54,381 nt of DNA, taken from positions 1 through 54,381 of the forward strand of contig NZ_SIJB01000033.1 of the NCBI RefSeq assembly GCF_009910845.1. Reading direction: 5' to 3'. A program made the translations under genes and the position numbers. The stretch is from Chengkuizengella marina. Its GTDB lineage: Bacteria > Bacillota > Bacilli > Paenibacillales > KCTC-33759. Under the pieces are notes generated by a model. The model made no database searches. It saw only the letters and a list, made by a program, of their open reading frames with translations, and was not told where the DNA came from. This document shows positions 36,852 to 45,682 of this stretch, piece after piece. Every line of letters starts with the position of its first letter. Within the stretch, counting starts at the first letter, position 1.

Positions 36852-38579
36852 CTAACCCTTATTTTGGTCAACCTTATTCATGATGACTTCTGACAACTGT
36901 TCTAAAAGGACCTGTGCTTCTTCTTTGGATTGTCTGTTTACTGCAACATACACTTTGATTTTGGGCTCTGTTCCAGAAGGCCTTAAACAAAACCAAGACC
37001 CATCTGCTAATTTATATTTCAATACATTTTCTTTCGGTAAATCGTCTAACCCTTTAGCGTAATCTAAAACTTCCGTTACAGAAGTATGATTCAGTTGCTG
37101 TGGTGCATTTGTTCGCCAATCATTCATAATCGTTTGAATCTGCTCCATCCCGGCTTTTCCTTTTAACGTCCTGGAATGTAACACCTCTAGAAATGTACCA
37201 AATTGTTTATAAATTTCTAGAAGAACATCATAAAGTGTTTTCCCTTGAGATTTATAATAAGCCGCTGCTTCACAAATCAACATGGATGCTACAACTGCAT
37301 CTTTATCACGTGCATGTGTGCCTGCTAAATATCCATAACTTTCCTCATAACCAAACACATAAGTTGCCTCGCCCGTTTTTTCAAACTGAGTCATTTTCTC
37401 ACCTATGTATTTAAACCCAGTTAAAGTATTTAATGTTTTTAGTCCGAAATGGCTTGCAATTTTCTCCCCTAATTCACTTGTAACAATCGTTTTAATCAAC
37501 ACACCGTTATCTGGGAGTTTACCTTGCTGTTTTAAATTACTTAATAGGTAATTTAAAATGATTGCACCTGTTTGATTTCCCGTCAACACTTCATATGAAC
37601 CTTGTTTGTTTTTCACAACCGCACCCATACGATCACAATCTGGATCGGTCCCCACAATAATATCTGCTTGAATCTCATCTGCTTTTTGTATCGCTAATGT
37701 AAATGCATCTTTTTCTTCTGGATTCGGGAATTTTACAGTGGAAAAGTTTGGATCAGGATTTTCTTGTTCTTTCACAACGTGTACTTCCGTAATACCAATT
37801 TGTTTTAATGATTTTCTTACTGGAATATTACCCGTACCATGTAAGGGCGTATAAACGACCTTCAGTGGTTCAGACATTTGTTTAATGGTATTGGTATTTA
37901 AACTCATTGAAGTAATAGCATGAATAAATTTCTCATCCATTTCTTTGCCAATCATAACTAGTAAATTAGTCTTCTCAGCCTCTTCTTGTGAGCTCTTCTT
38001 TACCTGATCAAGAGAATCAATTTGACGGATGTGTTGAATGACTTTTTTGGCATCATCTGGTACTAGCTGTCCTCCATCAGACCCATACGATTTATATCCG
38101 TTATATTCTGGAGGATTATGACTTGCTGTAATCACAATTCCTGCAGTCGCCTTTAATTCACGTACGGCAAAGGACAACTCCGGTGTTGTACGTAAAGACT
38201 CATACAAATAAGCTTTAATGCCGTTGCCTGCTAATACAAGTGCAGCTTCTAAAGCAAATTCTGGAGATTGATGTCTAGAATCATAAGCGATCACTGCAGA
38301 TTTTTCATTAGCATTTTGCGACTCAAGAATGAATTGAGCTAGTCCTTGTGTAGCTTTACCTACAGTATAAATATTCATACGATTCGTACCGGCTCCAATG
38401 ACACCTCTTAAACCACCTGTACCAAATTCTAAATCTTTATAGAAACGATCTTCAATTTCCTTTGGATCATTTTCAATACTTCGTAATTCCTGTTTAGTCT
38501 CTTCTGTAATCAATGGATCCTGCAACCAAGATCTATAATTTTCAATGGCCTTGATTTCTAATTCTTGATCTGAACTCAT
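36852..38579 (-). CDS. pgcA: Phosphoglucomutase/phosphomannomutase (PgcA type)
   Basis: 575 residues, the length of the alpha-phosphoglucomutase PgcA of Bacilli. All four active-site signatures are present: [13 protein letters not shown] with the phosphoserine, [10 protein letters not shown] for Mg, GYEESYGYL for sugar recognition and [13 protein letters not shown] for the phosphate. It interconverts glucose-6-phosphate and glucose-1-phosphate in the cytosol, feeding UDP-glucose for glycolipids, teichoic-acid glucosylation and polymer synthesis. Its ATGA start overlaps the fabZ stop by four bases, with GGAGGAG in the end of fabZ as ribosome site. It is followed within 10 nt by the DUF5693 gene, so it is in the same operon as the wall-polymer genes. 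Confidence 0.93.
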   Translation of the reverse strand: MSSDQELEIKAIENYRSWLQDPLITEETKQELRSIENDPKEIEDRFYKDLEFGTGGLRGVIGAGTNRMNIYTVGKATQGLAQFILESQNANEKSAVIAYDSRHQSPEFALEAALVLAGNGIKAYLYESLRTTPELSFAVRELKATAGIVITASHNPPEYNGYKSYGSDGGQLVPDDAKKVIQHIRQIDSLDQVKKSSQEEAEKTNLLVMIGKEMDEKFIHAITSMSLNTNTIKQMSEPLKVVYTPLHGTGNIPVRKSLKQIGITEVHVVKEQENPDPNFSTVKFPNPEEKDAFTLAIQKADEIQADIIVGTDPDCDRMGAVVKNKQGSYEVLTGNQTGAIILNYLLSNLKQQGKLPDNGVLIKTIVTSELGEKIASHFGLKTLNTLTGFKYIGEKMTQFEKTGEATYVFGYEESYGYLAGTHARDKDAVVASMLICEAAAYYKSQGKTLYDVLLEIYKQFGTFLEVLHSRTLKGKAGMEQIQTIMNDWRTNAPQQLNHTSVTEVLDYAKGLDDLPKENVLKYKLADGSWFCLRPSGTEPKIKVYVAVNRQSKEEAQVLLEQLSEVIMNKVDQNKG

Positions 38580-39031
38580 GCGTTGTCTCCTCCGTCAGCT
38601 GGTTCAGGATCTGAGATCGCAAACATAATCTCGCCTTCAGCAACGGTTTTTCCATCTACGGAAGCGATCGCTTTCCCTTTACCAATACTTCCTTTAGCAC
38701 GTATAATTTCTACTTCAAGACGAAGTGTATCTCCTGGTGTTACTTGACCACGAAAACGAAATTTATCTAAACCTGCTAAAAATCCGATTTTGCCTTGATT
38801 TTGTTCCATTTTCAAAATGGCTACGGCACCTACTTGAGCTAACGCTTCAGTAATTAATACACCTGGCATAACTGGATAGTCAGGAAAATGACCTTCAAAG
38901 AAAGGTTCATTCATCGTGACATTTTTAATTCCGACTGCTTTTTTACCTTCATCCACCTCTAAAATACGATCCACTAATAGAAATGGATAACGATGAGGTA
39001 TGATTTGTTGAATTTGATTGATATCTAACAT
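38576..39031 (-). CDS. fabZ: 3-hydroxyacyl-[acyl-carrier-protein] dehydratase FabZ
   Basis: 151 residues from the ATG at 39031, chosen because GGAGGG lies 10 nt before it and FabZ proteins start MLDI; an ATG six codons upstream has no ribosome site. [34 protein letters not shown] with catalytic His and Glu, and [11 protein letters not shown] are all as in active FabZ. It removes water from (3R)-hydroxyacyl-ACP in fatty acid elongation. Gene order flhO-flhP-...-fabZ is conserved in Bacilli. The C terminus is slightly extended with Asp/Glu/Gly residues. Its stop overlaps the phosphoglucomutase start. Confidence 0.95.
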   Translation of the reverse strand: MLDINQIQQIIPHRYPFLLVDRILEVDEGKKAVGIKNVTMNEPFFEGHFPDYPVMPGVLITEALAQVGAVAILKMEQNQGKIGFLAGLDKFRFRGQVTPGDTLRLEVEIIRAKGSIGKGKAIASVDGKTVAEGEIMFAISDPEPADGGDNA

Positions 39032-39143
39032 AGTAATATTGCCCTCCATTATTAAGTCTAGTCCATGTATAAAAAGTGCTCAGAAATGTGAAACTAGAAA
39101 TGATCCCCTTCACGATCTGCAGTAGTGAAGGTTGATATAATTT

Positions 39144-39188
39144 GAGCATATTTATAAAGCGCAGCTAAATGCGATTGTAAATATGCTC
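39144..39188. other. Long hairpin between pgsA-like gene and fabZ
   Basis: Perfect 11-bp arms GAGCATATTTA/TAAATATGCTC around a 23-nt middle that can pair GCA/TGC. T-rich on both sides but no strong T run, so it is a weak terminator at best. A second inverted repeat, CCTTCAC/GTGAAGG (39107-39131), lies between it and fabZ. Confidence 0.45.
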
Positions 39189-39221
39189 TTTATTTACTGG
39201 TTTATAAATCTTGTACCTATC

Positions 39222-39746
39222 TTAATTGACTTTCTTGGGTATATTCTGATTTAGTGACTTAAACTGAAATATGTAAATAATTGAAGTTATAAAAGAAAAA
39301 ATGATGACGATCCAAAGAAATGATACTGAAAATTTCAAATTGAGTACTATAAAAAAAATGGCGGAGTAGTATAAAATCGTTGTCAGCTTCCCCATCACAT
39401 TTGCGGGTACGGTTTTTTTGCCTTGAAAGTGATAGAAAAAACCGCCGATTACCATTCCGATATCCCTTAAAAATATGGCTATGGCTGCTTGCCAGGGGAT
39501 GAGCTGTTCATACAAAAGAGAAATGAATACAGTAATCATCATTAGCTTATCTGCCAATGGATCAAGCATGATCCCAACCTCAGTTACCATTTCTCTTTTA
39601 CGAGCAATGTACCCATCTAAAATATCACTTAAAATGGCAGCCACAACAACAATAAAGGCTATCATCATTTTACCACTAAAAAATAAAATTAAGTAGACTG
39701 GAATGAGAGTAAAACGAAACAACGTAATCAAATTAGGAAGATTCAT
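39222..39746 (-). CDS. CDP-alcohol phosphatidyltransferase (PgsA-like)
   Basis: 174 residues, four to five membrane segments. The catalytic signature D-G-x2-A-R-x8-G-x3-D-x3-D is complete in SDILDGYIARKREMVTEVG followed by IMLDPLADK. The N terminus MNLPNLITLFRF is typical of CDP-diacylglycerol-glycerol-3-phosphate phosphatidyltransferases. It probably makes phosphatidylglycerol phosphate from CDP-diacylglycerol and glycerol-3-phosphate. Whether it is the housekeeping PgsA or a second copy (such as YwjE/YnbA-type neighbours) cannot be decided here. TAGGAGGG 6-7 nt before the ATG. A terminator separates it from the epuA-like gene upstream. Confidence 0.88.
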   Translation of the reverse strand: MNLPNLITLFRFTLIPVYLILFFSGKMMIAFIVVVAAILSDILDGYIARKREMVTEVGIMLDPLADKLMMITVFISLLYEQLIPWQAAIAIFLRDIGMVIGGFFYHFQGKKTVPANVMGKLTTILYYSAIFFIVLNLKFSVSFLWIVIIFSFITSIIYIFQFKSLNQNIPKKVN

Positions 39747-39791
39747 TTAAATCCCTCCTACCATCCCTATTCATTATACCGAGCAATAGAA

Positions 39792-39817
39792 GAAAAGAAA
39801 ACTCCCAAAAGGGAGTT
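39792..39817 (-). terminator. Terminator after the epuA-like gene
   Basis: AACTCCC/GGGAGTT perfect 7-bp stem with an AAAA loop (39800-39817), followed on the minus strand by TTTCTTTTCTTC; 16 nt past the stop at 39833. Confidence 0.7.
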
Positions 39818-39832
39818 AATTATTTTTTTATG

Positions 39833-40072
39833 TTATCGGTCTGCAAAAATCAAATCAATTAAATGCTTCCATGTTTGCACATTCAAAACATCGGAGGCTG
39901 ATTCACCACCAAGTGCAACATATCCAATTAAAACACCAACATAGAGGGCAATGATGCATAAAACAGGAACAAGAAAAAATCTTAAAATTTTTAAAGTTGA
40001 ATTTGCCGGTTTAGTTGATGAAGCTTTTTTCTTTTTTTTAGCTGTTTTTGTTGCATTTGCATTTGTATCCAT
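39833..40072 (-). CDS. EpuA-family small membrane protein
   Basis: 79 residues: a Lys/Ala/Thr-rich cytosolic N terminus, one membrane segment (LRFFLVPVLCIIALYVGVLIGYVAL) and a short extracytoplasmic tail (ASDVLNVQTWKHLIDLIF). The segment order and the GxxxxDVxxxxTWxHxxD tail match the EpuA family, often mislabelled as an RNA polymerase beta subunit in Bacilli because it is fused to or near rpoB in some genomes. In B. subtilis the homologue ywzB also lies near flhP, so the position agrees. Function unknown. No good ribosome site is visible before the ATG. Confidence 0.8.
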   Translation of the reverse strand: MDTNANATKTAKKKKKASSTKPANSTLKILRFFLVPVLCIIALYVGVLIGYVALGGESASDVLNVQTWKHLIDLIFADR

Positions 40073-40267
40073 AGCTTTTGCCGTTTATATATGTAACATA
40101 ATCAATTTTATAACATGATTACGTCCATGAACGGATTCTCAACTCCCTATTGTTATATTTAATTATTTTATTAAAATAATAGTTCAAAAAGTTCAGTTTT
40201 CAGCACTGAGAAGATTACATCAACCTGAATTAGCAGGAGCACAGTGTAGATAAAGCTACATGAGCAC

Positions 40268-41134
40268 CTATGATCTTAGATTTGCTGCTAATTTCATCAT
40301 CGTCTCAGCATTACTATATGCTTTGGAAGTTAACTGAAATGCTCTCTGTGTAACCATCATTTCTGTCATTTCTTCCGATAAATTTACATTTGATTGCTCC
40401 AAGAATCCTTGAAGTATTTGTATATTAACTTTATCATCAGGATTTGCAGTGAAATCGCTATTTGCGTTTAAATCCATTTCTTGAACTAAACTAGGGTCCG
40501 TCAATTTATCCTCGCTCAGTGTATATAAACTGTTGCCCATTGGCTGAAGGTACTGTGGAGATAAAATACGAACAATTTTTAACTGTCCCAATTCTAGGGG
40601 TGCTTCACCAGGATTAGATTTATTATATGCAAAAACATTCCCCATATCGTCAATGGTCAATTCATGATTTACAGGAATAGAAATAGGCTCATTTTCATTA
40701 TTTTTCACTACCTGCCCCCCGCTTGTTGCTAAATATAACTCATCTAAGTTATCTGAAGACGGTACTAATTGGAATGAACCATTACGAGTAAACAAACGAT
40801 CTTCACCATCCAACGTCCCAACTTCAAAAAAACCATCACCATGGATTGCCAAATCGGTTGATATGTTTGTATTGGCCATCGTTCCTTGTTCTGTTCTAAG
40901 ATAAGGATTAGACATTCTAATTCCTACTCCCTCTTGCACACCCAAGGAGGATTTTCTACCTTCTAAACTAAAATCATTCACTTGGTTAACTCTAGTTGTT
41001 AACAGGTCTTGAAATGAGGCTTCTAATTTTTTATATCCTGTCGTATTTATATTTGCAATATTATGGGATTGAATATTCAATTTTTGCTGTAGATTTTGCA
41101 TGGAAACCATGGCGTTGATCATGGATTTATTCAT
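40268..41134 (-). CDS. flhP: Flagellar hook-basal body protein FlhP (FlgF/FlgG family)
   Basis: 288 residues. N-terminal MNKSMINAMVSMQNLQQKLN with the conserved IQSHNIANINTTGYKK, the FlgG-type middle DLAIHGDGFFEVG and the C-terminal helix with SNVNLSEEMTEMMVTQRAFQ and YSNAETMMKLAANLRS. Such proteins form part of the flagellar rod or hook and are exported by the flagellar type III apparatus without a signal peptide. In B. subtilis flhO and flhP lie downstream of mbl and are expressed with sigma-D genes. The same order mbl-flhO-flhP is present here, so the assignment as FlhP, not FlgG, rests on synteny. GAGGTG 5 nt before the ATG. Confidence 0.93.
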   Translation of the reverse strand: MNKSMINAMVSMQNLQQKLNIQSHNIANINTTGYKKLEASFQDLLTTRVNQVNDFSLEGRKSSLGVQEGVGIRMSNPYLRTEQGTMANTNISTDLAIHGDGFFEVGTLDGEDRLFTRNGSFQLVPSSDNLDELYLATSGGQVVKNNENEPISIPVNHELTIDDMGNVFAYNKSNPGEAPLELGQLKIVRILSPQYLQPMGNSLYTLSEDKLTDPSLVQEMDLNANSDFTANPDDKVNIQILQGFLEQSNVNLSEEMTEMMVTQRAFQLTSKAYSNAETMMKLAANLRS

Positions 41135-41151
41135 TATTTCACCTCTGTAGA

Positions 41152-42084
41152 TTACTGCACTCGTCCGATCTCATTTACCGTTTTACTAAGCGTGTCATCT
41201 AACATCTTAATCACTTGCTGGTTTGCTTCATATATTCTCATTGCACTGGTTAAATCAACCATAGACTGAGCTGCATCTACATTTGATCCTTCAATATAGC
41301 CTTGTAAAACTTCAATCGATTGATCTTCTAAACCATCTAAATTTGTAACAGCAGCTTTCTCATCATTTATTATTGTGTAAACACCATTTCCTTCACGAGC
41401 CATGTGGTGCGGATTGTTAACCTTAGAAAGAAGTAAAGTGATTGGTTGTCCCACAATATCTGTTACCTCTTCCCCATTATATAACAACTGACCATTTTTT
41501 TGTATTTGAATTTGCTGGACAGAAAGATCATCATCAAATAATGTGATCGGTTGTCCATCCTGACCTAAAAATAAAAAACCCTCTTCAGTCATCAACTGTT
41601 TTTGATCATTAATAAATAACTTCACATTCTGTATGTATCTTGGCTGCTCATCAGCGTTCCATAATGTAAAAAAAACTTCTGGCTGATAAACCTCTATGCC
41701 ATCAGGAGTTAACCCTTTACCAAAGGCATCAAACTGAATTTCAATTAAATCCCCATTTTCATCCGTATGTGGATTTCCATCTTCATCAACAGGTTGAAGG
41801 TTTGAACTTATCATTAAATCCTCGGCATTTTTTGTTTCAATAATTTGTCCAGGGGTAAAGACATTCACCGTTTCTTCGATCATAACGCCTGAATGAAAAC
41901 TGCCGATTTCATTTGATGAGCCTTTTTGAATCATTGAAATATAAAGCTCTGGAAAAGAGCGGGAGATCGGCACAGCTTCTTTAAACCCTGGTGTGTTTAT
42001 ATTAGAAACATTATTCGTAATCGTATCATGTCTTTTCTGTTGTGTAAGCATACCCGCGGTTGCTGTGTATAGTCCTTTAATCAT
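41152..42084 (-). CDS. flhO: Flagellar hook-basal body protein FlhO (FlgF/FlgG family)
   Basis: 310 residues. Typical rod-protein N terminus (MIKGLYTATAGMLTQQKRHD, TNNVSNINTPGFKE) and C terminus (EGSNVDAAQSMVDLTSAMRI, YEANQQVIKMLDDTLSKTVNEIG). The middle part is longer than in FlgG. Immediately downstream of mbl (27 nt) and upstream of flhP (17 nt), as in B. subtilis. Part of the distal rod or hook base, assembled through the flagellar export channel. AGGAG 9 nt before the ATG. Confidence 0.93.
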   Translation of the reverse strand: MIKGLYTATAGMLTQQKRHDTITNNVSNINTPGFKEAVPISRSFPELYISMIQKGSSNEIGSFHSGVMIEETVNVFTPGQIIETKNAEDLMISSNLQPVDEDGNPHTDENGDLIEIQFDAFGKGLTPDGIEVYQPEVFFTLWNADEQPRYIQNVKLFINDQKQLMTEEGFLFLGQDGQPITLFDDDLSVQQIQIQKNGQLLYNGEEVTDIVGQPITLLLSKVNNPHHMAREGNGVYTIINDEKAAVTNLDGLEDQSIEVLQGYIEGSNVDAAQSMVDLTSAMRIYEANQQVIKMLDDTLSKTVNEIGRVQ

Positions 42085-42111
42085 ATACTATAGCTCCTGT
42101 CATCATTTATG

Positions 42112-43113
42112 TTATCCTAATTTTCTTTTTGACATTTTGTCAAGGTTGTCCAGCATGATACCTGTTCCTTTAACTACACATCCCATTGGATCATCCGCAA
42201 TTAATACTGGCACTTTTAACTCTTCTGCCATTAAAATATCTAATCCATGAAGCATAGCACCACCACCAGTTAAAATAATACCTCGATCAATAATGTCGGC
42301 GGCTAATTCAGGTGGTGTTTTTTCCAAAACATTTTTAGCAGAAAGAACGACAGATGTAATGGGATCCCACAAGGCTTCTCTGACTTCTTTGGCGGTGATG
42401 GTTACTGTCAGAGGCAATCCACTCACTAAGTCCCTGCCACGAATATCCATTTCCTCGTTACTTCGCTCAAGATCTAGCGTACCAATTTTCACTTTCACAT
42501 CTTCTGCAGTACGTTCCCCAATCAATATTTTATATTTATCCTTTACATACTTCATGATCGCAGTATCCAGTTTGTCCCCTGCTATTTTAAGAGAAGAAGA
42601 AGCAACGACATCTCCCATAGATAGTACAGCAATGTCTGTTGTTCCTCCCCCAATATCCACTACCATATTTCCACTAGGTTGAAAAATATCCATACCAGCA
42701 CCAATAGCTGCTGCTTTTGGCTCTTCCTCAAGAAAAACATCCTTAGCCCCGCTACGTTGTGCTGCTTCTCTAATGGCTTTTTGTTCAACAGAAGTAATGT
42801 TGGTTGGCGCACAAATTAAAATCCGAGGGTGACTATACCATTTCCTTCCTCCGATTCGTGAAATAAAACCTTTGAGCATCACCTCAGTAATTTCAAAATC
42901 AGCGATGACACCATCTTTTAATGGTCGAATAGCAATAATATTACCTGGGGTTCTACCTACCATTTTTCTGGCAGGCTCCCCCACTTCAATTACTTTTTTC
43001 GTTTCACTTTCTACCGCGACTACAGAAGGCTCATTTAAAACAACGCCACGCCCCTTAACATGAATGAGAACATTTGCAGTTCCTAGATCTATACCGATAT
43101 CTTTATTGAACAT
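42112..43113 (-). CDS. mbl: MreB-like actin homologue Mbl
   Basis: 333 residues, exact family length. Actin-fold nucleotide-binding motifs GIDLGTANVLI, VVDIGGGTTDIAVLSMG and GIILTGGGAMLHGLD are all present, and VVALNEPSVVA-type sequence follows the first. Mbl forms membrane-bound filaments moving with the cell-wall elongation machinery and directs lateral peptidoglycan insertion. Assignment to Mbl, not MreB or MreBH, relies on being directly downstream of spoIIID and upstream of flhO-flhP, the B. subtilis order. AGGGGG 12 nt before the ATG. Confidence 0.95.
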   Translation of the reverse strand: MFNKDIGIDLGTANVLIHVKGRGVVLNEPSVVAVESETKKVIEVGEPARKMVGRTPGNIIAIRPLKDGVIADFEITEVMLKGFISRIGGRKWYSHPRILICAPTNITSVEQKAIREAAQRSGAKDVFLEEEPKAAAIGAGMDIFQPSGNMVVDIGGGTTDIAVLSMGDVVASSSLKIAGDKLDTAIMKYVKDKYKILIGERTAEDVKVKIGTLDLERSNEEMDIRGRDLVSGLPLTVTITAKEVREALWDPITSVVLSAKNVLEKTPPELAADIIDRGIILTGGGAMLHGLDILMAEELKVPVLIADDPMGCVVKGTGIMLDNLDKMSKRKLG

Positions 43114-43292
43114 AGATAGTTTTTTCCCCCTATAGAATTAGTTCAAAGATTTATAATAAAAATTACACTTTTTAGATATATCGGAAAATACAATCATTGT
43201 TTTGAATTATTATTTATTTTTTTCGATATAGATCCATATAATTCCTGCATATTTCTCATTTTTAATAAACTTTTTTATAATTGCGTAATTTT

Positions 43293-43565
43293 CTAAGAAG
43301 TTGAGGCGGACTTTGTTTTGTTCTTTTTGTATTTGATCTTAGTCGCTTCACCTCCTCTTAAATGACGAACTGATTTGTGATACTCTAAAATTTCTTTTAC
43401 TTGGTTGGCCAAATCCGGGTTAATTTCGGGCAGTCTTTCTGTCAAATCCTTGTGCACCGTACTTTTTGAAACTCCAAATTCCTTAGCTATCGTACGAACC
43501 GTTTTCTTGGTTTCCACAATGCAACGACCAATTTTAATGGTTCGCTCCTTGATGTAATCGTGCAC
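43293..43565 (-). CDS. spoIIID: Stage III sporulation transcription factor SpoIIID
   Basis: 90 residues from a GTG at 43565 (GGGAGG 8 nt before it). The homologous proteins start HDYIKERTIKIG, so the longer frame from 43601 is rejected. Contains the helix-turn-helix VRTIAKEFGVSKSTVHKDLT and the basic second DNA-binding part RHLRGGEATKIKYKK. SpoIIID activates and represses many genes in the mother cell after sigma-E. A sigma-E-like promoter lies 35 nt upstream. The C-terminal tail differs from B. subtilis and is Lys/Thr/Ser-rich. Confidence 0.96.
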   Translation of the reverse strand: MHDYIKERTIKIGRCIVETKKTVRTIAKEFGVSKSTVHKDLTERLPEINPDLANQVKEILEYHKSVRHLRGGEATKIKYKKNKTKSASTS

Positions 43566-43599
43566 TCCCCTCGCCTCCCTACTCGAACTAGTTTGGTAC

Positions 43600-43627
43600 A
43601 TTATATGAGGGGATAACTTAGATATTC
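43600..43627 (-). promoter_or_regulatory. Sigma-E-like promoter of spoIIID
   Basis: -35 GAATATC (43621-43627) and -10 CATATAAT (43600-43607) with a 13-nt spacer, close to the sigma-E consensus KMATATT-N14-CATACAHT. Located 35 nt upstream of the GTG, as expected for mother-cell expression. Confidence 0.55.
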
Positions 43628-43782
43628 TTTGAATACAAGCTTGACAAGCTGTTAAATTTACAAAACAGGATCATTTTAGTGCTGAAGTTAAACAATACAG
43701 GAGGTTTTAACAAAAATATTTAAAAAATTTTCAGCTGGGAAATAAATCAATACTTAATGAATTAAAATTAAATTTATTCAAT

Positions 43783-43813
43783 AAAAAAAATCCCATTTAT
43801 TAAAATGGGATTT
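43783..43813 (-). terminator. Terminator of spoIIQ
   Basis: Perfect 11-bp stem AAATCCCATTT/AAATGGGATTT with a 4-nt loop and eight T after it on the minus strand; about 58 nt past the stop at 43871. Confidence 0.85.
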
Positions 43814-43870
43814 ACAATTCATTCATGGAAATTAGGTTTTTTAAAGTTCCTCAATTTCAGTTGTTCAAAA

Positions 43871-44596
43871 TTAGCCTTGAATAAGTTGTTCTGGATTTAT
43901 TGCTTCATCATTTTGATAAATTTCAAAATCTAAATGAACCCCAAAATCTTTATCAAGCTCATTTGTTCCTGCTTCTGCAATTTTATCTCCTTGTTCAACT
44001 TCTTGATCCATTTCAACCTGTATTTCAGTTAAACTTTGATATACTGTTTTCAAACCATCTTCATGTGTAATTTCTACTATATTTCCTGCAACTGGAATTG
44101 TTTCGACTCTAGTAACCTTTCCGCTTAAAGCTGCTAGTACATCAAAAGATTCATCATCAGGATGTGATAGAGAAATCCCTACACTTGGAGTCATCGTTCC
44201 ATCAAACTCAACAACCGCTGCTTGTTTGCTTTCATTGTCGCCATTCTCATCATAAAAATGACGAATAATTTCTAAATCATCTCTGTTCTCTACTGGCCAA
44301 GCAATAGATTCGGTTGATAAGTTAACTGGGACATCTAAACCTGATTGTGAGTCTGTTTCAGACGGATTTTCTTCTGAAACTTCTAATCCTAACTCTGATT
44401 CTGTTAAACTAGTTTCGTCATTGGCTTGAAAATATACCATGAAACTGACAATTAAAACAACCGCTGCCATATACATGGCCGGGAATGCCCACTTCTTACC
44501 AAAAAACCTTTTCCATGATCCAGCTTGAGCATTTGTAACTCCCTCTTTATTTTCAGGAGTTTGTTCATGCTGATTCTCTTTTTTATTATCATTCAT
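43871..44596 (-). CDS. spoIIQ: Stage II sporulation protein SpoIIQ (degenerate LytM/M23)
   Basis: 241 residues: cytosolic N terminus, one membrane segment (about 36-55, FPAMYMAAVVLIVSFMVYF), an acidic linker and an M23/LytM-like domain (about 105-238). SpoIIQ is made in the forespore and binds SpoIIIAH in the mother-cell membrane, forming the engulfment/feeding-tube channel. Metal ligands are largely lost: the HxGxD motif reads SVGIS and the final HxH reads HLD, so it should not be an active endopeptidase. Synteny with spoIIID and spoIID supports the name. A sigma-F-like promoter is upstream and a terminator downstream. Confidence 0.92.
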   Translation of the reverse strand: MNDNKKENQHEQTPENKEGVTNAQAGSWKRFFGKKWAFPAMYMAAVVLIVSFMVYFQANDETSLTESELGLEVSEENPSETDSQSGLDVPVNLSTESIAWPVENRDDLEIIRHFYDENGDNESKQAAVVEFDGTMTPSVGISLSHPDDESFDVLAALSGKVTRVETIPVAGNIVEITHEDGLKTVYQSLTEIQVEMDQEVEQGDKIAEAGTNELDKDFGVHLDFEIYQNDEAINPEQLIQG

Positions 44597-44616
44597 AGAT
44601 ACATCACCTCAGCAAT

Positions 44617-44645
44617 CATTGTTGCCAGATGATATACTTTTATAC
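44617..44645 (-). promoter_or_regulatory. Sigma-F-like promoter of spoIIQ
   Basis: -35 GTATA (44641-44645) and -10 GGCAACAATG (44617-44626), the latter a full match to GGnnAnAnTR. The spacer is 14 nt, a little short. It lies 20 nt before the ATG, which fits forespore expression of spoIIQ. Confidence 0.5.
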
Positions 44646-44668
44646 CTATGTTTACTAGATTTTTTGTC

Positions 44669-45682
44669 TCAGAGAGTTGGATTCACTCTCTGAACTTCAA
44701 TTCCTTGATAATAATATAATAAAATTTCTTGTGCAGTCCTTCCTTCCATAGCCATTCCATTAGCTCCCCATTGACTCATGCCAACCCCGTGTCCATAACC
44801 GTAAGAAGTGATTTGAACTTGGTTATCTATCATTTTCATTTCAAACTGTGAGGATGAAAGACCTAATCTCTCTCGAACTTCTCTACCTGTTAAAATCACA
44901 TCTCCAATCGCTATTTTTTTAATTCTATGTCCTTCTGTCCATTCTAATATTTTAAACAACGATTGACCTGTAGAAGCTGGCTGTACAGGATTAATGTTTA
45001 ATTTGTTAAAAAATTCCTTAGAAGATAACACCATTGTATTTTTGAACTTAGGTGAAATCTCAGCATCCCACGGACTTTGTACACTCCGTAAATATGGAAG
45101 CTCTATATTCCAATATTCCTCAGAATTTTCCGTGTAACCATTACTTGTTGAGAAAAAAGTAGAATTTATTGGATGATCTTCATAAGTCGCTACTAGGCCT
45201 CTTGTTTCAATAACGGCTCGATTGATTTTCTCCATATTTTTTTCATAAACGTCTCCTGTCCATCTTTGTTTCAACTTATCCTCAGATATGTAGACTTGAT
45301 GGGAAACTGTATCTGTGACATAAGCTCCTTTAACAGGTACGTTACTAAAATCCTGTTCTACCATTCTTCTAATTATATAAGTTCTAGCCGCTATCGCTTG
45401 CGCTTTTAAAGCTTCCAGTTCAAAATCAATCGGCATTTCTGCAGCAATCACTCCTCTAACGTACCTCTCAAGTGGAAGTACTTCAATCTTCTTCTCATTT
45501 GTCAAATAAATGGGGACATATATTGGATTCTCTTGTTCTATGATTCCATTCCGTTCATCCTGTGTAATTTTCTTGTTGGAATTCTCATCATTATCTACTA
45601 GAATGACAGGAATAATGAAACTAGCGAGCAAAAGCACACCTGCCCACAAAACAAACCACAAAATATAGCGATGAATATTCAT
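44669..45682 (-). CDS. spoIID: Stage II sporulation protein SpoIID
   Basis: 337 residues. One N-terminal membrane segment (about 8-28), then the SpoIID lytic transglycosylase domain with PLERYVRGVIAAEMPIDFE (catalytic Glu in AAEMP), LKAQAIAARTYI, FFSTSNGYTENSEEYW and the C-terminal GYGHGVGMSQWGANGMA. It degrades septal peptidoglycan at denuded glycan strands with SpoIIP and SpoIIM during engulfment, acting on the mother-cell side. GGAGGG 6 nt before the ATG. It is transcribed in the same direction as spoIIQ, 72 nt upstream of it, and divergent from the ATP-grasp operon at 46020. A sigma-E promoter is expected but I could not pick one with confidence. Confidence 0.96.
   Translation of the reverse strand: MNIHRYILWFVLWAGVLLLASFIIPVILVDNDENSNKKITQDERNGIIEQENPIYVPIYLTNEKKIEVLPLERYVRGVIAAEMPIDFELEALKAQAIAARTYIIRRMVEQDFSNVPVKGAYVTDTVSHQVYISEDKLKQRWTGDVYEKNMEKINRAVIETRGLVATYEDHPINSTFFSTSNGYTENSEEYWNIELPYLRSVQSPWDAEISPKFKNTMVLSSKEFFNKLNINPVQPASTGQSLFKILEWTEGHRIKKIAIGDVILTGREVRERLGLSSSQFEMKMIDNQVQITSYGYGHGVGMSQWGANGMAMEGRTAQEILLYYYQGIEVQRVNPTL

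Larger units (their letters stand above)
43566..43870. other. Region between spoIIID and spoIIQ
   Basis: Holds the spoIIID promoter (43600-43627) and the spoIIQ terminator (43783-43813). Nothing else is seen between 43640 and 43780. Confidence 0.5.

Noticed and set aside
40140-40262. Terminator between flhP and the epuA-like gene
   Set aside because: TGTAG/CTACA can pair for only 5 bp and lacks a T run; the flanking GAGCAC copies are direct, not inverted.
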